A DNA stretch of 64,000 nucleotides from Wocania_A spongiicola. GTDB lineage: Bacteria > Bacteroidota > Bacteroidia > Flavobacteriales > Flavobacteriaceae. The position numbers and the translations under genes are program-made. Shown piece by piece: positions 32,721 through 42,562 of the stretch; the first letter of the stretch is position 1; each line of letters begins with the position of its first letter. The notes beneath the pieces are model-generated. The model saw nothing but the letters and a program-made list of their open reading frames with translations, was not told the DNA's origin and searched no databases. The DNA lies in NCBI RefSeq assembly GCF_023502325.1, contig NZ_JAMFLZ010000008.1:62001-126000 (forward strand), in the 5' to 3' direction.

Positions 32721-34439
32721 CTATATATTTTGTTTTTTTAATTCACTCACAATATAATCACAAGTTCGCCATGACAACGCTAGAATTGTCCATGTTGGGT
32801 TTTTGTCTGCTTGTGATACAAAAGGACCTGCGTCAACAATAAATACATTATCCGCATCATGCAATTGCTGAAACTTATTGGTCACTGATTTTTTGGGATC
32901 ATCACCCATTCTTGTTGTCCCTACTTCATGAATAATTCTGCCAGGGGTTTCCAACCCATACTCCTGATCTTCAGTTGGCCTATCTCCTAACACATGCCCC
33001 CCCATACCATCAGTAATTTCTTCGAATGTATCATGCATATGCTTTGCTTGTAATTTTTCATGCTTACTCCACTTGTAATTAAACTTTAACACTGGAATAC
33101 CCCATTCATCAACCACATTAGAATCTATTTCACAATAATTACTCTCCATGGCAATACTCTCTCCTCGGCCTGCTAGCCAAATTAAAGATCCATAAAGTTT
33201 TTTAATGTCTTTTCTTAACTCATCGCCATAACCTCCAACTTTACCTCCAATAAATTCATTCAACATATTAGTATTAAAGCCAAAACCATAGGCAGGCATA
33301 CCCAAACCTCCTCCTACTTCAATATGATAACCTCTAGGGAAATTCAACTTTTTATGATTACCCCACCAAGGCGAATAGACATGCATTCCTCCAACACCAT
33401 CTTCATTATATATCTCTCTATTCATTAATTGAGGAATAAAAGCTACTCTACTAGCGCCTGTTGAATCATGCAAATATTTACCTAATAATCCACTACTATT
33501 TCCCAAGCCATCTCTATGTACTTTGCTTTTAGAATTAAGTAAAATTCTAGCAGAACTACATGCTGAAGCTGCTAAAACAACAACTTTGGCATTTAATTTA
33601 TATTCTTTTCTGTCTATTTTATTAATTAAAATAACTCCTGTGGCTTTACCAGAATCATTTGTAACTACTTCTCTAACCATTGAATCTGTATAAAGCTTTA
33701 TTTGCCCTCCAGATTTTTGAGCTGGAAATATTAAACATGAACCTGAAGAAAAGTCAGCGTAAGCACTACATGATCTATTGCATTGTCCACAATAAAAACA
33801 TACTCCCCTATTTTCATTAATTGGCTTAGTTAATATTGACATACGCGATGGGTACACAGGTACATTAGCTTTTCGAGCCCCTTTAATGTAATACATTTCG
33901 TGCAGCCTTGGTTTAGGTGCAGGTAAAAAGTATCCATCAGGGTCATTTGGCAAATTTTCATTACTTCCAAAAACACCTATAAGCTTATCTACTTTATCAT
34001 AATATGGCTTAACGTCATCATAAGAAATTGGCCAATCATCACCTAGGCCATCTATACTTTTCCTTTTAAAGTCTAAAGGCCCAAATCTTAAAGAAATTCT
34101 TCCCCAATGGTTAGTTCTACCACCAAGCATTCTAGATCTAAACCAGTCAAATTTTGTTCCTTGTTTTTTGGTATAGGGTTCCCCTTCAATTTCCCAGCCA
34201 CCATAAGCAGCATCAAAATCACCAAAAGGTCTAGTAGATCCAGCTCCTCGTCTTGGAGATTCATAAGGCCACCTTAGTTGTGTGCGTGTATTAGGATCAG
34301 CTGGATCAAAAAATGGTCCAGCTTCTATAACTGCTATATTTAAACCAGCCTCTGAAAGTATTTTAGTAGCCATTCCTCCTCCGGCTCCAGAGCCAACAAT
34401 AATAACATCAAAAGTTTCTGGTGATTCTTTTATTTGCAT
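32721..34439 (-). CDS. GMC-family flavin sugar dehydrogenase, catalytic subunit
   Basis: A 572-residue GMC oxidoreductase. The Rossmann FAD motif is VIIVGSGAGGGMATKILSEA near the N-terminus, and the GMC C-terminal domain carries IHEVGTTRMGDDP and ADKNPTWTILAL with the usual His and Asn region. A Cys-rich stretch (VCFYCGQCNRSCSAY, Cys214, 217, 220 and 224) matches the iron-sulfur-binding position of FAD-dependent glucose and glucoside-3-dehydrogenases. There is no own signal; export with the Tat-bearing small subunit is expected. The start is ATG 34437-34439, directly after a GTG. It probably oxidises a sugar hydroxyl (C3 suspected) and passes electrons to a cytochrome. Confidence 0.87.
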   Translation of the reverse strand: MQIKESPETFDVIIVGSGAGGGMATKILSEAGLNIAVIEAGPFFDPADPNTRTQLRWPYESPRRGAGSTRPFGDFDAAYGGWEIEGEPYTKKQGTKFDWFRSRMLGGRTNHWGRISLRFGPLDFKRKSIDGLGDDWPISYDDVKPYYDKVDKLIGVFGSNENLPNDPDGYFLPAPKPRLHEMYYIKGARKANVPVYPSRMSILTKPINENRGVCFYCGQCNRSCSAYADFSSGSCLIFPAQKSGGQIKLYTDSMVREVVTNDSGKATGVILINKIDRKEYKLNAKVVVLAASACSSARILLNSKSKVHRDGLGNSSGLLGKYLHDSTGASRVAFIPQLMNREIYNEDGVGGMHVYSPWWGNHKKLNFPRGYHIEVGGGLGMPAYGFGFNTNMLNEFIGGKVGGYGDELRKDIKKLYGSLIWLAGRGESIAMESNYCEIDSNVVDEWGIPVLKFNYKWSKHEKLQAKHMHDTFEEITDGMGGHVLGDRPTEDQEYGLETPGRIIHEVGTTRMGDDPKKSVTNKFQQLHDADNVFIVDAGPFVSQADKNPTWTILALSWRTCDYIVSELKKQNI

Positions 34440-34464
34440 CACTCTTTGATTGAATAATAATTAA

Positions 34465-35517
34465 TTAAAGACCTAATATTTTTTTCAATTGTTCCTTATC
34501 TGTTTCGTTTCCTGCAAAATCATCAAAACTCCTTTCGGCTGCTTCAATAATATGCTTCTGTATAAAAGGAGCTCCTTCTCTTGCTCCTTGGTCAGAAGAT
34601 TTTATACAACACTCCCATTCCATAACTGCCCAAACATTACAGTCGTATTTTGTTAGTTTTGAAAATATACTTTTAAAATCTACCTGCCCGTCTCCCAATG
34701 ATCTAAAACGTCCTGCTCTATCTTTCCAATCAGCATATCCTCCATAAACACCTTGCTTACCTGTAGGGTTAAATTCGGCATCTTTTACATGAAATGCTTT
34801 AATATGTTCATGGTAAAAATCAATAAAAGCCAAATAATCTAATTGTTGTAATACAAAATGTGATGGATCATACAGAATATTAACTCGTTTATGATTTCCT
34901 GTTGCTTCTAAGAAGCGTTCAAAAGAAATTCCATCGTGTAAATCTTCACCAGGGTGAATCTCATAGCATACATCTACACCAATTTCATCAAAATGATTTA
35001 AAATAGGAATCCAGCGGTTAGCCAATTCCTTAAAACCCATTTCTACCAATCCATTAGGGCGTTGTGGCCATGGATACATGGTGTGCCACATTAAAGCTCC
35101 TGAAAATGTGGCATGAGAATTTAATCCTAACTTACTACTTGCCGTTCCAGACTTTTTTACAAAATCTATAGCCCATTCTGTTCTAGCCTTTGGGTTTTTT
35201 CTAACTGATTCTGGTGCAAAACCGTCAAACATCACATCATAAGCTGGATTTACTGCCACTAATTGACCTTGTAAATGAGTTGACAACTCCGTTATTTCTA
35301 AACCATACGATTCTACTTTGCCTTTTAACTCATCGCAATAAGTTTGACTTTCTGCCGCCTTATCAATATCAATTAAGCTAGATTCCCATGTAGGTATTTG
35401 TATTCCTTTATACCCTAAATTTGAAGCCCATTTACACATCCCTTCCAGAGAATTAAATGGAGCTTCACTTCCAGCAAATTGTGCTAAAAAAACAGCAGGT
35501 CCTTTTATTGTTTTCAT
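34465..35517 (-). CDS. Sugar phosphate isomerase/epimerase family TIM barrel, cytoplasmic
   Basis: A 350-residue AP-endonuclease-2-like TIM barrel. Likely metal ligands sit in CYEIHPGEDLHDG, NILYDPSHFVLQQ, AFHVKDAEF and VMEWECC. It has no signal peptide and so acts in the cytoplasm. It lies between a Gfo/Idh/MocA gene and the GMC gene. Members of this family isomerise or epimerise keto-sugars, which fits processing of imported 3-keto sugars. Inosose dehydratase or hydroxypyruvate isomerase-type activity is the main alternative. The gap to the Gfo gene is 71 bp and to the GMC gene 25 bp. Confidence 0.83.
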   Translation of the reverse strand: MKTIKGPAVFLAQFAGSEAPFNSLEGMCKWASNLGYKGIQIPTWESSLIDIDKAAESQTYCDELKGKVESYGLEITELSTHLQGQLVAVNPAYDVMFDGFAPESVRKNPKARTEWAIDFVKKSGTASSKLGLNSHATFSGALMWHTMYPWPQRPNGLVEMGFKELANRWIPILNHFDEIGVDVCYEIHPGEDLHDGISFERFLEATGNHKRVNILYDPSHFVLQQLDYLAFIDFYHEHIKAFHVKDAEFNPTGKQGVYGGYADWKDRAGRFRSLGDGQVDFKSIFSKLTKYDCNVWAVMEWECCIKSSDQGAREGAPFIQKHIIEAAERSFDDFAGNETDKEQLKKILGL

Positions 35518-35588
35518 CTATTATTTTATTTTTAATTGGGCTAGATCAACTTGCTAATTATCATAACAAACTTCATGTTTTTATTTTT

Positions 35589-36722
35589 CTATATATCTAG
35601 CCAAACATTACCTGATTTATGAGATTCAACACATTTTTCTATAAATTTCATACCTCGAACACCATCATTCATTGTTGGATACTCCCCACTATCATAGGCT
35701 TGCTTTCTAATTGCTTTTGCTACACCATAATAAATATTACCCATTGAATCAAATATACCTTCAGGGTGCCCTGGTGGTAATTTAGTTCCATCTAGTGAGA
35801 CTTCACCATTATAAGCATGACCTGGCTTTAATACTTGTAAAGGTTTATCATCTGTTAAATAATACAGATAATTCGGATTTTCTTGCTTCCAGTTAAAACC
35901 TCCTTTTGTTCCGTAAATTTTTACTTCTAGTCCATTTTCTTCACCTGTAGCAATTTGGCTTGAACGTATAACTCCTTTTACATATTCTGAAAAACGTACA
36001 AGTATAGTTCCATCTACATCTAATTGATTGTCTTCGTATCTTGTATTAAGGTCTGCTAAAACAGATTTAACTTCTAATCCTGTTAAATATTCTGCCATAT
36101 TAAAAGCATGCGTTCCAATATCTCCAACACAGCTACTTATTCCTGCTTTTTTAGGGTCTAAACGCCAAATTGTTTTTCGTAGTTCTTTATCTAATAGTAT
36201 AGGGTTTATCCATCCTTGATAATACTGAACATCAACTTTATGTACTTCTCCTATTATACCAGATTGAATCATTTCGCGCATTTGACGAATCATAGGGTAG
36301 CCTGTATATGTGTATGTTACAGCAAAAATCGTATTAGATTTCTCAAGCGCGTTTTCTAAAATTTTAGCTTCAGCTAGTGTGGTAGTTAATGGTTTTTCAC
36401 ATATAACGTGGAATCCGTTCTCAATCAATTTTTTTGCCATAGGGAAATGCAAAAAATTTGGAGTAAGAACAGAAACCACTTCTATTCTTTCGGACTCTGG
36501 AAGTTTTAATTCTTCTTCAATAAACGTATCAAAATCAATATAAATACGGTTTTCTGACAATCCCAATTTTTGCGCAAAACTTAAATTATCTTCCCAATTG
36601 GGGTTAAACACACCTCCTATAATTTCATATTTATCGTACATTGACGAGGCTACTCTGTGTAATACACCTATAAGCGAATCTCCGCCACCGCCAAGTATTC
36701 CTAATTTAATTTTTTCTGACAT
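35589..36722 (-). CDS. Gfo/Idh/MocA-family NAD(P) oxidoreductase, cytoplasmic
   Basis: A 377-residue dehydrogenase. The N-terminal Rossmann fold starts KLGILGGGGDSLIG. The catalytic Lys is in VICEKPLTTT and the conserved Asp/His lie in SSCVGDIGTHAFNMAEYL. No signal peptide is present. It would interconvert a sugar and its keto form with NAD(P). In the 3-keto-glycoside pathway a cytoplasmic member reduces 3-keto-glucose back to glucose. The gene follows the MFS gene by 23 bp, so imported keto-sugar can be reduced directly. Inositol dehydrogenase is an alternative. Confidence 0.86.
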   Translation of the reverse strand: MSEKIKLGILGGGGDSLIGVLHRVASSMYDKYEIIGGVFNPNWEDNLSFAQKLGLSENRIYIDFDTFIEEELKLPESERIEVVSVLTPNFLHFPMAKKLIENGFHVICEKPLTTTLAEAKILENALEKSNTIFAVTYTYTGYPMIRQMREMIQSGIIGEVHKVDVQYYQGWINPILLDKELRKTIWRLDPKKAGISSCVGDIGTHAFNMAEYLTGLEVKSVLADLNTRYEDNQLDVDGTILVRFSEYVKGVIRSSQIATGEENGLEVKIYGTKGGFNWKQENPNYLYYLTDDKPLQVLKPGHAYNGEVSLDGTKLPPGHPEGIFDSMGNIYYGVAKAIRKQAYDSGEYPTMNDGVRGMKFIEKCVESHKSGNVWLDI

Positions 36723-36745
36723 TTTTCTTCTTTTATATTAGAGAA

Positions 36746-37909
36746 CTATGCTGCTTTTCTTTTTTTCATGTAGATATTTAAGCCTAAAAATGCTACAATT
36801 AATATTGCTGGTAAAATAGACATTGTCCTTAAGGCTTCAGTAGCATTTGCATCGTCCATAAGTTTTCCCATAATTGGTAGCACTATTGAAACCGAAAACA
36901 TACCAGCTCCGCCCATAATAGAAAGTCCTAAAGCGCCAGTTTCGGGTAAATATTCAGCAACAAAACCTAACATTGTTGGCCAGAAAAAAGTAACACCTAC
37001 AGCAAAAACTGCAGCAGCAACAAACGTCATTCCTCCACTAGTAATAGTTAACAACCAAAGGCCAATAAAAGTAAATATAGCAGAATACAATAGCATACCC
37101 GAAGGGCTTAGTTTATGAACTACTTGACCAGCAGACAACCTACCTAAAGCCATTATTCCATTTATAAAAGCCAAGACTAATAACGGTGCAGCAACCGAAG
37201 TTTTTAATAACGACTCAATACGTTGAGTAGTACCTAATTCTGAAGCAGCGGTAAGAAACATACAAAGCATCATAAATAAGAACAATGGATTTAATATACT
37301 TTTAAACATTTTCTTATTACTAATACCTAGTTGCACACGTTCTGTTACAGGGAATTTTTGCCCAAAAAACATTATACCGTAAATTATTAACGGAATAAAT
37401 AACGTAGCTACCATTACTTGCCACGGCAATCCCATAACATCCATTACCAACCACGCTATTAAAGACCCTATCACAATACCTCCTGGAAACCATACATGAA
37501 ATCTATTAAGCATTTTAGTTTTACTATCTGGATACATTGATGCCACCAATGGGTTTAATGCTGCTTCTACCATTCCATTACCAATACCTACAAATAATGT
37601 AGCTATAAAAAGTGAGGTCATAGAATCTGCCATGATTGTCCATACAATTCCAATAGCATGTGTAAAAAAAGCAATCCAAGTAATTTTTTTAATTCCTAGA
37701 AAATCAACTAATGGTCCGCCAATTATCATCGCGATTGTAAATCCAAAAAAAGCAGGTGCAAAAGCGTACCCAAGTTGTTCTAAAGTTAATCCAATACCTT
37801 CTGGACCAAAAACAGTTTCTAACTTTGCTCTTATAGCAAAGGTCATAGATGTAGTAATTAAAGCAAGACAGCTTGCTAAAAAAAGCTTGTTTTTATTAAT
37901 GTTTTCCAT
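36746..37909 (-). CDS. MFS transporter, putative (keto-)sugar importer
   Basis: A 387-residue membrane protein with about 12 helices and short loops. The first cytoplasmic loop contains GGPLVDFLGIKKITW, a diverged MFS motif A. It belongs to the major facilitator superfamily but is different from the GPH symporters at 1-327 and 2112-3542. It is encoded between a lipoprotein isomerase (20 bp upstream) and the cytoplasmic Gfo enzyme (23 bp downstream). It probably imports the product of periplasmic oxidation and cleavage. Substrate is inferred only from context. Confidence 0.85.
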   Translation of the reverse strand: MENINKNKLFLASCLALITTSMTFAIRAKLETVFGPEGIGLTLEQLGYAFAPAFFGFTIAMIIGGPLVDFLGIKKITWIAFFTHAIGIVWTIMADSMTSLFIATLFVGIGNGMVEAALNPLVASMYPDSKTKMLNRFHVWFPGGIVIGSLIAWLVMDVMGLPWQVMVATLFIPLIIYGIMFFGQKFPVTERVQLGISNKKMFKSILNPLFLFMMLCMFLTAASELGTTQRIESLLKTSVAAPLLVLAFINGIMALGRLSAGQVVHKLSPSGMLLYSAIFTFIGLWLLTITSGGMTFVAAAVFAVGVTFFWPTMLGFVAEYLPETGALGLSIMGGAGMFSVSIVLPIMGKLMDDANATEALRTMSILPAILIVAFLGLNIYMKKRKAA

Positions 37910-37929
37910 TATTATTTGGTTTAGTTAGT

Positions 37930-38895
37930 TTATTTTGAAAGTTGTTTTCCAACTTGTAATAGCAAATTTTTAGTAGCAACAATACCATCTTTTTCACTCA
38001 ACCTACTTCCTTCGTATTCTATTCCTATATAACCCGAGTACCCTGCATCTTTTACAGTTTGTAGTATTCTTGTGTAATCAATTACTGTTTCATTCCCGTT
38101 TTCGTCAAAATCATACGACTTTGCACTTACAGCTTTGGCATAAGGCATTAATTCTTTAACTCCTTTATACTTATCATATTCCTCTTCACAGCCGCCATCT
38201 TTATATTTAATGCAAAAATTTCCAAAATCTGGTAACGTCCCGCAATTAGGCATATTTACTTTTGCCATAACACTTGCTAACCATTGACCATCTGAAGTAT
38301 AGCCTCCATGATTTTCTACCAAGATATTAATGCCTTGAGTTTGCGCATATTCGGATAATTTTGTTAAACCAACAACTGCCTGATTCATAACTTCATCATA
38401 AGTCCCTTTTCCATGAGCATTAACTCTAATAGAATGACACCCTAATGCTTTTGCTGCATCTACCCATTTTTTATGGTTCTCTAATGCGGTATTTAAATGA
38501 TTTTCATCATTACTTGCCAAATTACCTTCACCATCAATCATTATTAATAAATTTTTTACTCCATGCTTTTCACTTTCTGCTTTCAATTTTTTAACTACTT
38601 CATCTATACCTAATTCTTCAACTTCCTTTTTATACAAACCACTAACATATTCAACAGCCTCAAAACCTAAATTGTGAGCTTCTTTAGCAAAATCAAAAGG
38701 GCTTACATCTCCACTTCTAAATTTTTTATGCAAAGACCATTGTGCCAAAGAAATTTTAAAAAACATAGGTTGTTCGACTTTTTTAGTTACGGCTGTAGCA
38801 GATTTTTCTTTAGTTTCTTTACAAGCAAAGGAAACAAGTACCAACAATACAATAATTATTTTGGTGTTATTATAAATTGACTGTTTTATATTCAT
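37930..38895 (-). CDS. Extracytoplasmic TIM-barrel sugar isomerase/epimerase, lipoprotein
   Basis: A 321-residue protein. The lipobox is VSFAC (Cys25). A linker precedes an AP-endonuclease-2-like TIM barrel starting at about residue 45 (FKISLAQWSLHKKF). Metal-site segments are LVENHGGYTSDG, LPDFGNFC and GIEYEGSRLS. An isomerase anchored outside the cytoplasm is unusual for this family but recurs in clusters of this type. It is the first gene of the minus-strand operon and shares its upstream region with nothing but the AraC gene end. Its substrate may be the keto-sugar made by the GMC enzyme or Gfo enzymes. Activity is unproven. Confidence 0.82.
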   Translation of the reverse strand: MNIKQSIYNNTKIIIVLLVLVSFACKETKEKSATAVTKKVEQPMFFKISLAQWSLHKKFRSGDVSPFDFAKEAHNLGFEAVEYVSGLYKKEVEELGIDEVVKKLKAESEKHGVKNLLIMIDGEGNLASNDENHLNTALENHKKWVDAAKALGCHSIRVNAHGKGTYDEVMNQAVVGLTKLSEYAQTQGINILVENHGGYTSDGQWLASVMAKVNMPNCGTLPDFGNFCIKYKDGGCEEEYDKYKGVKELMPYAKAVSAKSYDFDENGNETVIDYTRILQTVKDAGYSGYIGIEYEGSRLSEKDGIVATKNLLLQVGKQLSK

Positions 38896-39022
38896 GATTA
38901 GTTATTATTTGGTTAAACAAATGAAATCTAGTTAACAACGTGAATATAAATATTAGAACTTAAAACAATGTGTATTTTTATTCAGTGAAAGAATTTAAAC
39001 AATTTTTAATCTTTATATTTTA

Positions 39023-40054
39023 CTAAGAAAACTGATAATTATCAATAGTATTTTTTAACCTATACTCATTTGGCGAACATTTTTCATGCTTCTTAAATAC
39101 TGTTGCAAAATATTGACTTGTTGCAAAACCACACATGTATGCTACTTCTGCTATAGTTAAATCTCTATTTTCGAGAAGCATTTTTTTGGACATTTCTAAG
39201 CGTTTCATAACCAAATAACGCATTGGCGTTAAGTTAGTTAATCTTTTAAAATGATGTGTAAACCTTGTTAATCCTACACCTGCAGACTGAGACATTAACT
39301 CTATAGTCCAATTTTCAGTTAAATTATTTTCAAGCTCTTTAAGAAAGAATTTTACACTTCTTGAACTATCTGTAAGAGACTCATTCAATACAATATCATC
39401 AGTATTTAACAAATCAAGTATCAAAATTAACAAGTAGTTAATAAGGAGTCTTATTCTTGATGCATTACTTCCTTCCTTATCTGTATCTACAGCTTTATTG
39501 ATTTGAAGAAAACAATCTCTTATTTTTTTATCTGTCTTTAAAATAGATTTTTCATTTTGTCTTAAAATTGTGGTAAGCCTAGACAGGTCATCAGGAGTTA
39601 AAGTAATCCAATCTGGCCAAACCCAATCTTGGTGGGGTCTACGAACTCCTAAATCTATAATTACCCAATAAAATTTTCCCATACCTATATTGGGATTTCC
39701 TACTTTATGCGCTTCCCAAGGCCTAGTAATGGTTAAGTAATTTGGTTCTAAAACCATTTCTTTATTCTCTTGAGAATAAGGCATCGTTCCAGATTCTAAA
39801 AAATGAAACTCAATACCCTCATTTCTATGCCAATCTAACCCCCAATCTTGTGGTTCATTAGCATCCCAATAACCTATACTATTAAGCCCTAATGTATTTT
39901 TATCCAAGCGATCTCCAGGATATGTATGTCTTGCTAATGCTTTAAATTTTAACTTTTTTCGATTAATAGCATCAACTAATGGTAAACATGTGTCTGCATG
40001 ATACACTATTCCATTAGCCTCATATGGCTGTATTTTTTGTATGTTTATTTTCAC
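39023..40054 (-). CDS. AraC-family transcriptional regulator
   Basis: An AraC/XylS regulator of about 343 residues. The N-terminal cupin-type sugar-binding region contains GIEFHFLESGTMPYS and RPWEAHKVG. The C-terminal double helix-turn-helix (about the last 100 residues) has WTIELMSQSAGVGLTRFTHH and LTIAEVAYMCGFATSQYFAT followed by FKKHEKCSPNEYR. No ATG is available at the N-terminus: GTG at 40052-40054 is chosen, with TTG at 40082-40084 as a 10-residue longer option. It lies between the two oxidoreductase operons and is divergent from the GMC gene at 40214. It is the obvious candidate to control both. Confidence 0.9.
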   Translation of the reverse strand: MKINIQKIQPYEANGIVYHADTCLPLVDAINRKKLKFKALARHTYPGDRLDKNTLGLNSIGYWDANEPQDWGLDWHRNEGIEFHFLESGTMPYSQENKEMVLEPNYLTITRPWEAHKVGNPNIGMGKFYWVIIDLGVRRPHQDWVWPDWITLTPDDLSRLTTILRQNEKSILKTDKKIRDCFLQINKAVDTDKEGSNASRIRLLINYLLILILDLLNTDDIVLNESLTDSSRSVKFFLKELENNLTENWTIELMSQSAGVGLTRFTHHFKRLTNLTPMRYLVMKRLEMSKKMLLENRDLTIAEVAYMCGFATSQYFATVFKKHEKCSPNEYRLKNTIDNYQFS

Positions 40055-40213
40055 TGAAATAATTTGAACATTGATATAGCGCAAATTAATTAATTTTCCA
40101 TGTATTTTAGAATTTAATTATCATTTTCTTCGTTTTAGCTGATTTGATTATTAAGTTTACTTTAGATTTACCTTATAATTTATATATCAAATAATTCTTC
40201 AAATAGTTTTTTA

Positions 40214-41929
40214 ATGAAAAAGACAGAAGTAGCAGAAAACCTAAAAACTTATGACGCAATCGTTATAGGAACAGGTATTAGTGGTGGTTGGGCAGCCAAA
40301 GAACTTTGCGAAAAAGGATTAAAAACCTTGGTTCTAGAGCGTGGTAGAATGGTAACACATATTAAAGATTACCCAACAATGAATAAAGATCCATGGGATT
40401 TTGAACTCAGAGGTAGTGTATCGGTTGAAGAAAAAAACAAACAGTTAAAGCAAAGTCGTACTGGATATACTACAGCACAACAAAGTAAGCATTGGTTTGT
40501 AGACGATTTAAAACACCCATACAATGAAACCAAACGTTTTGATTGGATGCGTGGTTATCATGTTGGTGGTCGGTCTTTAATGTGGGGCAGACAAAGCTAC
40601 AGGTTAAGTGATTTAGATTTTGAAGCCAATAAAAAAGATGGTCATGGAGTAGATTGGCCTATACGTTATAAAGATATAGCACCTTGGTATGATAAAGTTG
40701 AAAAATATATTGGAGTAAGCGGAGAAAAATTAGGGCTTTCCCAACTTCCAGATGGTGTGTTTGAACCTCCAATGGAATTAAATTGTGTAGAAGAACATTT
40801 AAAAGAAAAGCTTTCAGAGAATTATTCTGATAGACTTTTAACGATTGGTAGAACAGCACATATTACAGGTGATAAAAGTCGTGAAGGAAGAAGTAATTGC
40901 CAGTTTAGAAATAGATGCATACGTGGTTGTCCTTTTGGTGCTTATTTTAGTAGTAACTCTTCTACATTACCAGCTGCAGAACGAACTGGCAACATGACTT
41001 TAAGAGCAAATTCAATAGTGCATGAAATTATTTATGATGATACTTTAAAAAAGGCAACAGGTGTTAAAGTAATAGATGCTGAAACTAAAGAGAGTTTAGT
41101 ATTTAATGCTGAAATTATTTTTTGCTGTGCGTCAGCTATTGCATCAGCATCTATTTTGATGCAGTCAAAATCTAAAAGATTTCCTAATGGCTTAGGTAAT
41201 GACTCTGGAGAATTAGGGCATAATATTATGGACCATCATTTAGGTGCTGGAGCGTCTGGAAAATTAGATGGTTTTAAAGATAAGTATTACAAAGGACGAA
41301 GACCAAACGGTATTTATATTCCACGATTTAGAAACCTAGGTAATAAGGAAACTGAGAAAAAGGAGTTTATAAGAGGTTATGGTTATCAAGGAGGTGCAGG
41401 AAGAGGAGACATTTCTGATCATATTGCTGAATTAGGATATGGTGCTGAATTAAAAGAAAAAATATTAGAACCAGGTGGTTGGAGAATGGGATTAGGTGGT
41501 TTTGGAGAGTGCTTACCAAACCATGATAACAAAATGACTCTTGATTATGATAAATTAGATGAATGGGGATTACCTACTGTAACTTTTGATGCCGAATGGA
41601 AAGAAAACGAGTTAAAGATGCGTGAAGATATAATTCAACAAGCATCAGAAATGCTTAAAAAAGCAGGTTTTAAAGACATCAAAACATTCGACAATCGTTA
41701 TGCTCCAGGAATTGGAATTCATGAAATGGGTACAGCTAGAATGGGCAAAGACCCTAAGACTTCTGTTTTAAATAAACATAATCAAATACATGCAGTGCCT
41801 AATGTTTATGTTACTGATGGAGCATGCATGACTTCTTCAGGCTGTCAAAACCCATCATTAACTTATATGGCGTTAACGGCAAGAGCTGCAAATCATGCTG
41901 CTGAACAATTCAAAAAAAATAACAGCTAA
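40214..41929 (+). CDS. GMC-family flavin sugar dehydrogenase, catalytic subunit (second copy)
   Basis: A 571-residue GMC oxidoreductase and paralogue of the protein at 32721-34439. The FAD motif is AIVIGTGISGGWAAKEL. The C-terminal domain has GIHEMGTARMGKDP and SSGCQNPSLTYMALTARA. Its Cys motif differs: NCQFRNRCIRGCPFGAY holds only Cys229, Cys235 and Cys239, in the pattern seen in dehydrogenases with a three-iron cluster. It has no signal peptide and is followed after 5 bp by a small-subunit gene whose export signal it may share. It probably oxidises a glycoside or sugar in the periplasm. It is the first gene of the plus-strand operon. Confidence 0.87.
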   Translation: MKKTEVAENLKTYDAIVIGTGISGGWAAKELCEKGLKTLVLERGRMVTHIKDYPTMNKDPWDFELRGSVSVEEKNKQLKQSRTGYTTAQQSKHWFVDDLKHPYNETKRFDWMRGYHVGGRSLMWGRQSYRLSDLDFEANKKDGHGVDWPIRYKDIAPWYDKVEKYIGVSGEKLGLSQLPDGVFEPPMELNCVEEHLKEKLSENYSDRLLTIGRTAHITGDKSREGRSNCQFRNRCIRGCPFGAYFSSNSSTLPAAERTGNMTLRANSIVHEIIYDDTLKKATGVKVIDAETKESLVFNAEIIFCCASAIASASILMQSKSKRFPNGLGNDSGELGHNIMDHHLGAGASGKLDGFKDKYYKGRRPNGIYIPRFRNLGNKETEKKEFIRGYGYQGGAGRGDISDHIAELGYGAELKEKILEPGGWRMGLGGFGECLPNHDNKMTLDYDKLDEWGLPTVTFDAEWKENELKMREDIIQQASEMLKKAGFKDIKTFDNRYAPGIGIHEMGTARMGKDPKTSVLNKHNQIHAVPNVYVTDGACMTSSGCQNPSLTYMALTARAANHAAEQFKKNNS

Positions 41930-41934
41930 TAATT

Positions 41935-42549
41935 ATGAACAGAAGAAATGCATTAAAAGGTTTGGGTTTATCTATTGGTTATACTATTGCAACACCAACA
42001 ATTATTAGTATGCTGCAAAGTTGTAAAACTGAAGCTGACTTATGGACGCCTATTTTTTTTACTATGGATGAAGGTATTATATTAAAAAATTTGATAGACC
42101 TTATTTTACCAAAAACTCAAAATACACCAGGAGCTTTAGATGTTAATGTTCCTGAATTTTTAGATTTATACATATCTAAAACATATGATGAGTTAAAACA
42201 GAAAAAATACAAAGAAGGTTTAACTGCAATAATAAAAGCTTTACCAATAACAGAAAAAGGTGTTAGCGATTTAGAAACCGAAAATTACGACGCTTTATTG
42301 GCTAAATATTTAAAAATAAGTAAAGAACAACAATTAGTGTATAGAGATTATAATGATGAAAAAGATCCTGAAAATGAGGATGCAATAATTTTTCAAGCAT
42401 TAGACAATATAAGGAATTCTTCTATTTGGGCATTTCGAACAAGTGAACAAATAGGTGAAAATGTATTAGCCTACGACCCTATTCCTGGATCCCAAAAAGG
42501 TTGTATTCCTCTAAACGAAGCTACAGGAGGAAAGGCTTGGTCTCTTTAA
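41935..42549 (+). CDS. Gluconate 2-dehydrogenase subunit 3-like small subunit (second copy)
   Basis: A 204-residue Gluconate_2-dh3 family protein. The N-terminus MNRRNALKGLGLSIGYTIA has a twin-arginine (NRRNALKG), and MLQSCK looks like a lipobox. The family segment EGIILKNLIDLILPKTQNT is present. It is encoded 5 bp after the GMC gene, so the two probably form an exported complex. It is clearly related to, but shorter than, the small subunit at 32005-32709. Confidence 0.85.
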   Translation: MNRRNALKGLGLSIGYTIATPTIISMLQSCKTEADLWTPIFFTMDEGIILKNLIDLILPKTQNTPGALDVNVPEFLDLYISKTYDELKQKKYKEGLTAIIKALPITEKGVSDLETENYDALLAKYLKISKEQQLVYRDYNDEKDPENEDAIIFQALDNIRNSSIWAFRTSEQIGENVLAYDPIPGSQKGCIPLNEATGGKAWSL

Positions 42550-42562
42550 AATCTTATAGATC

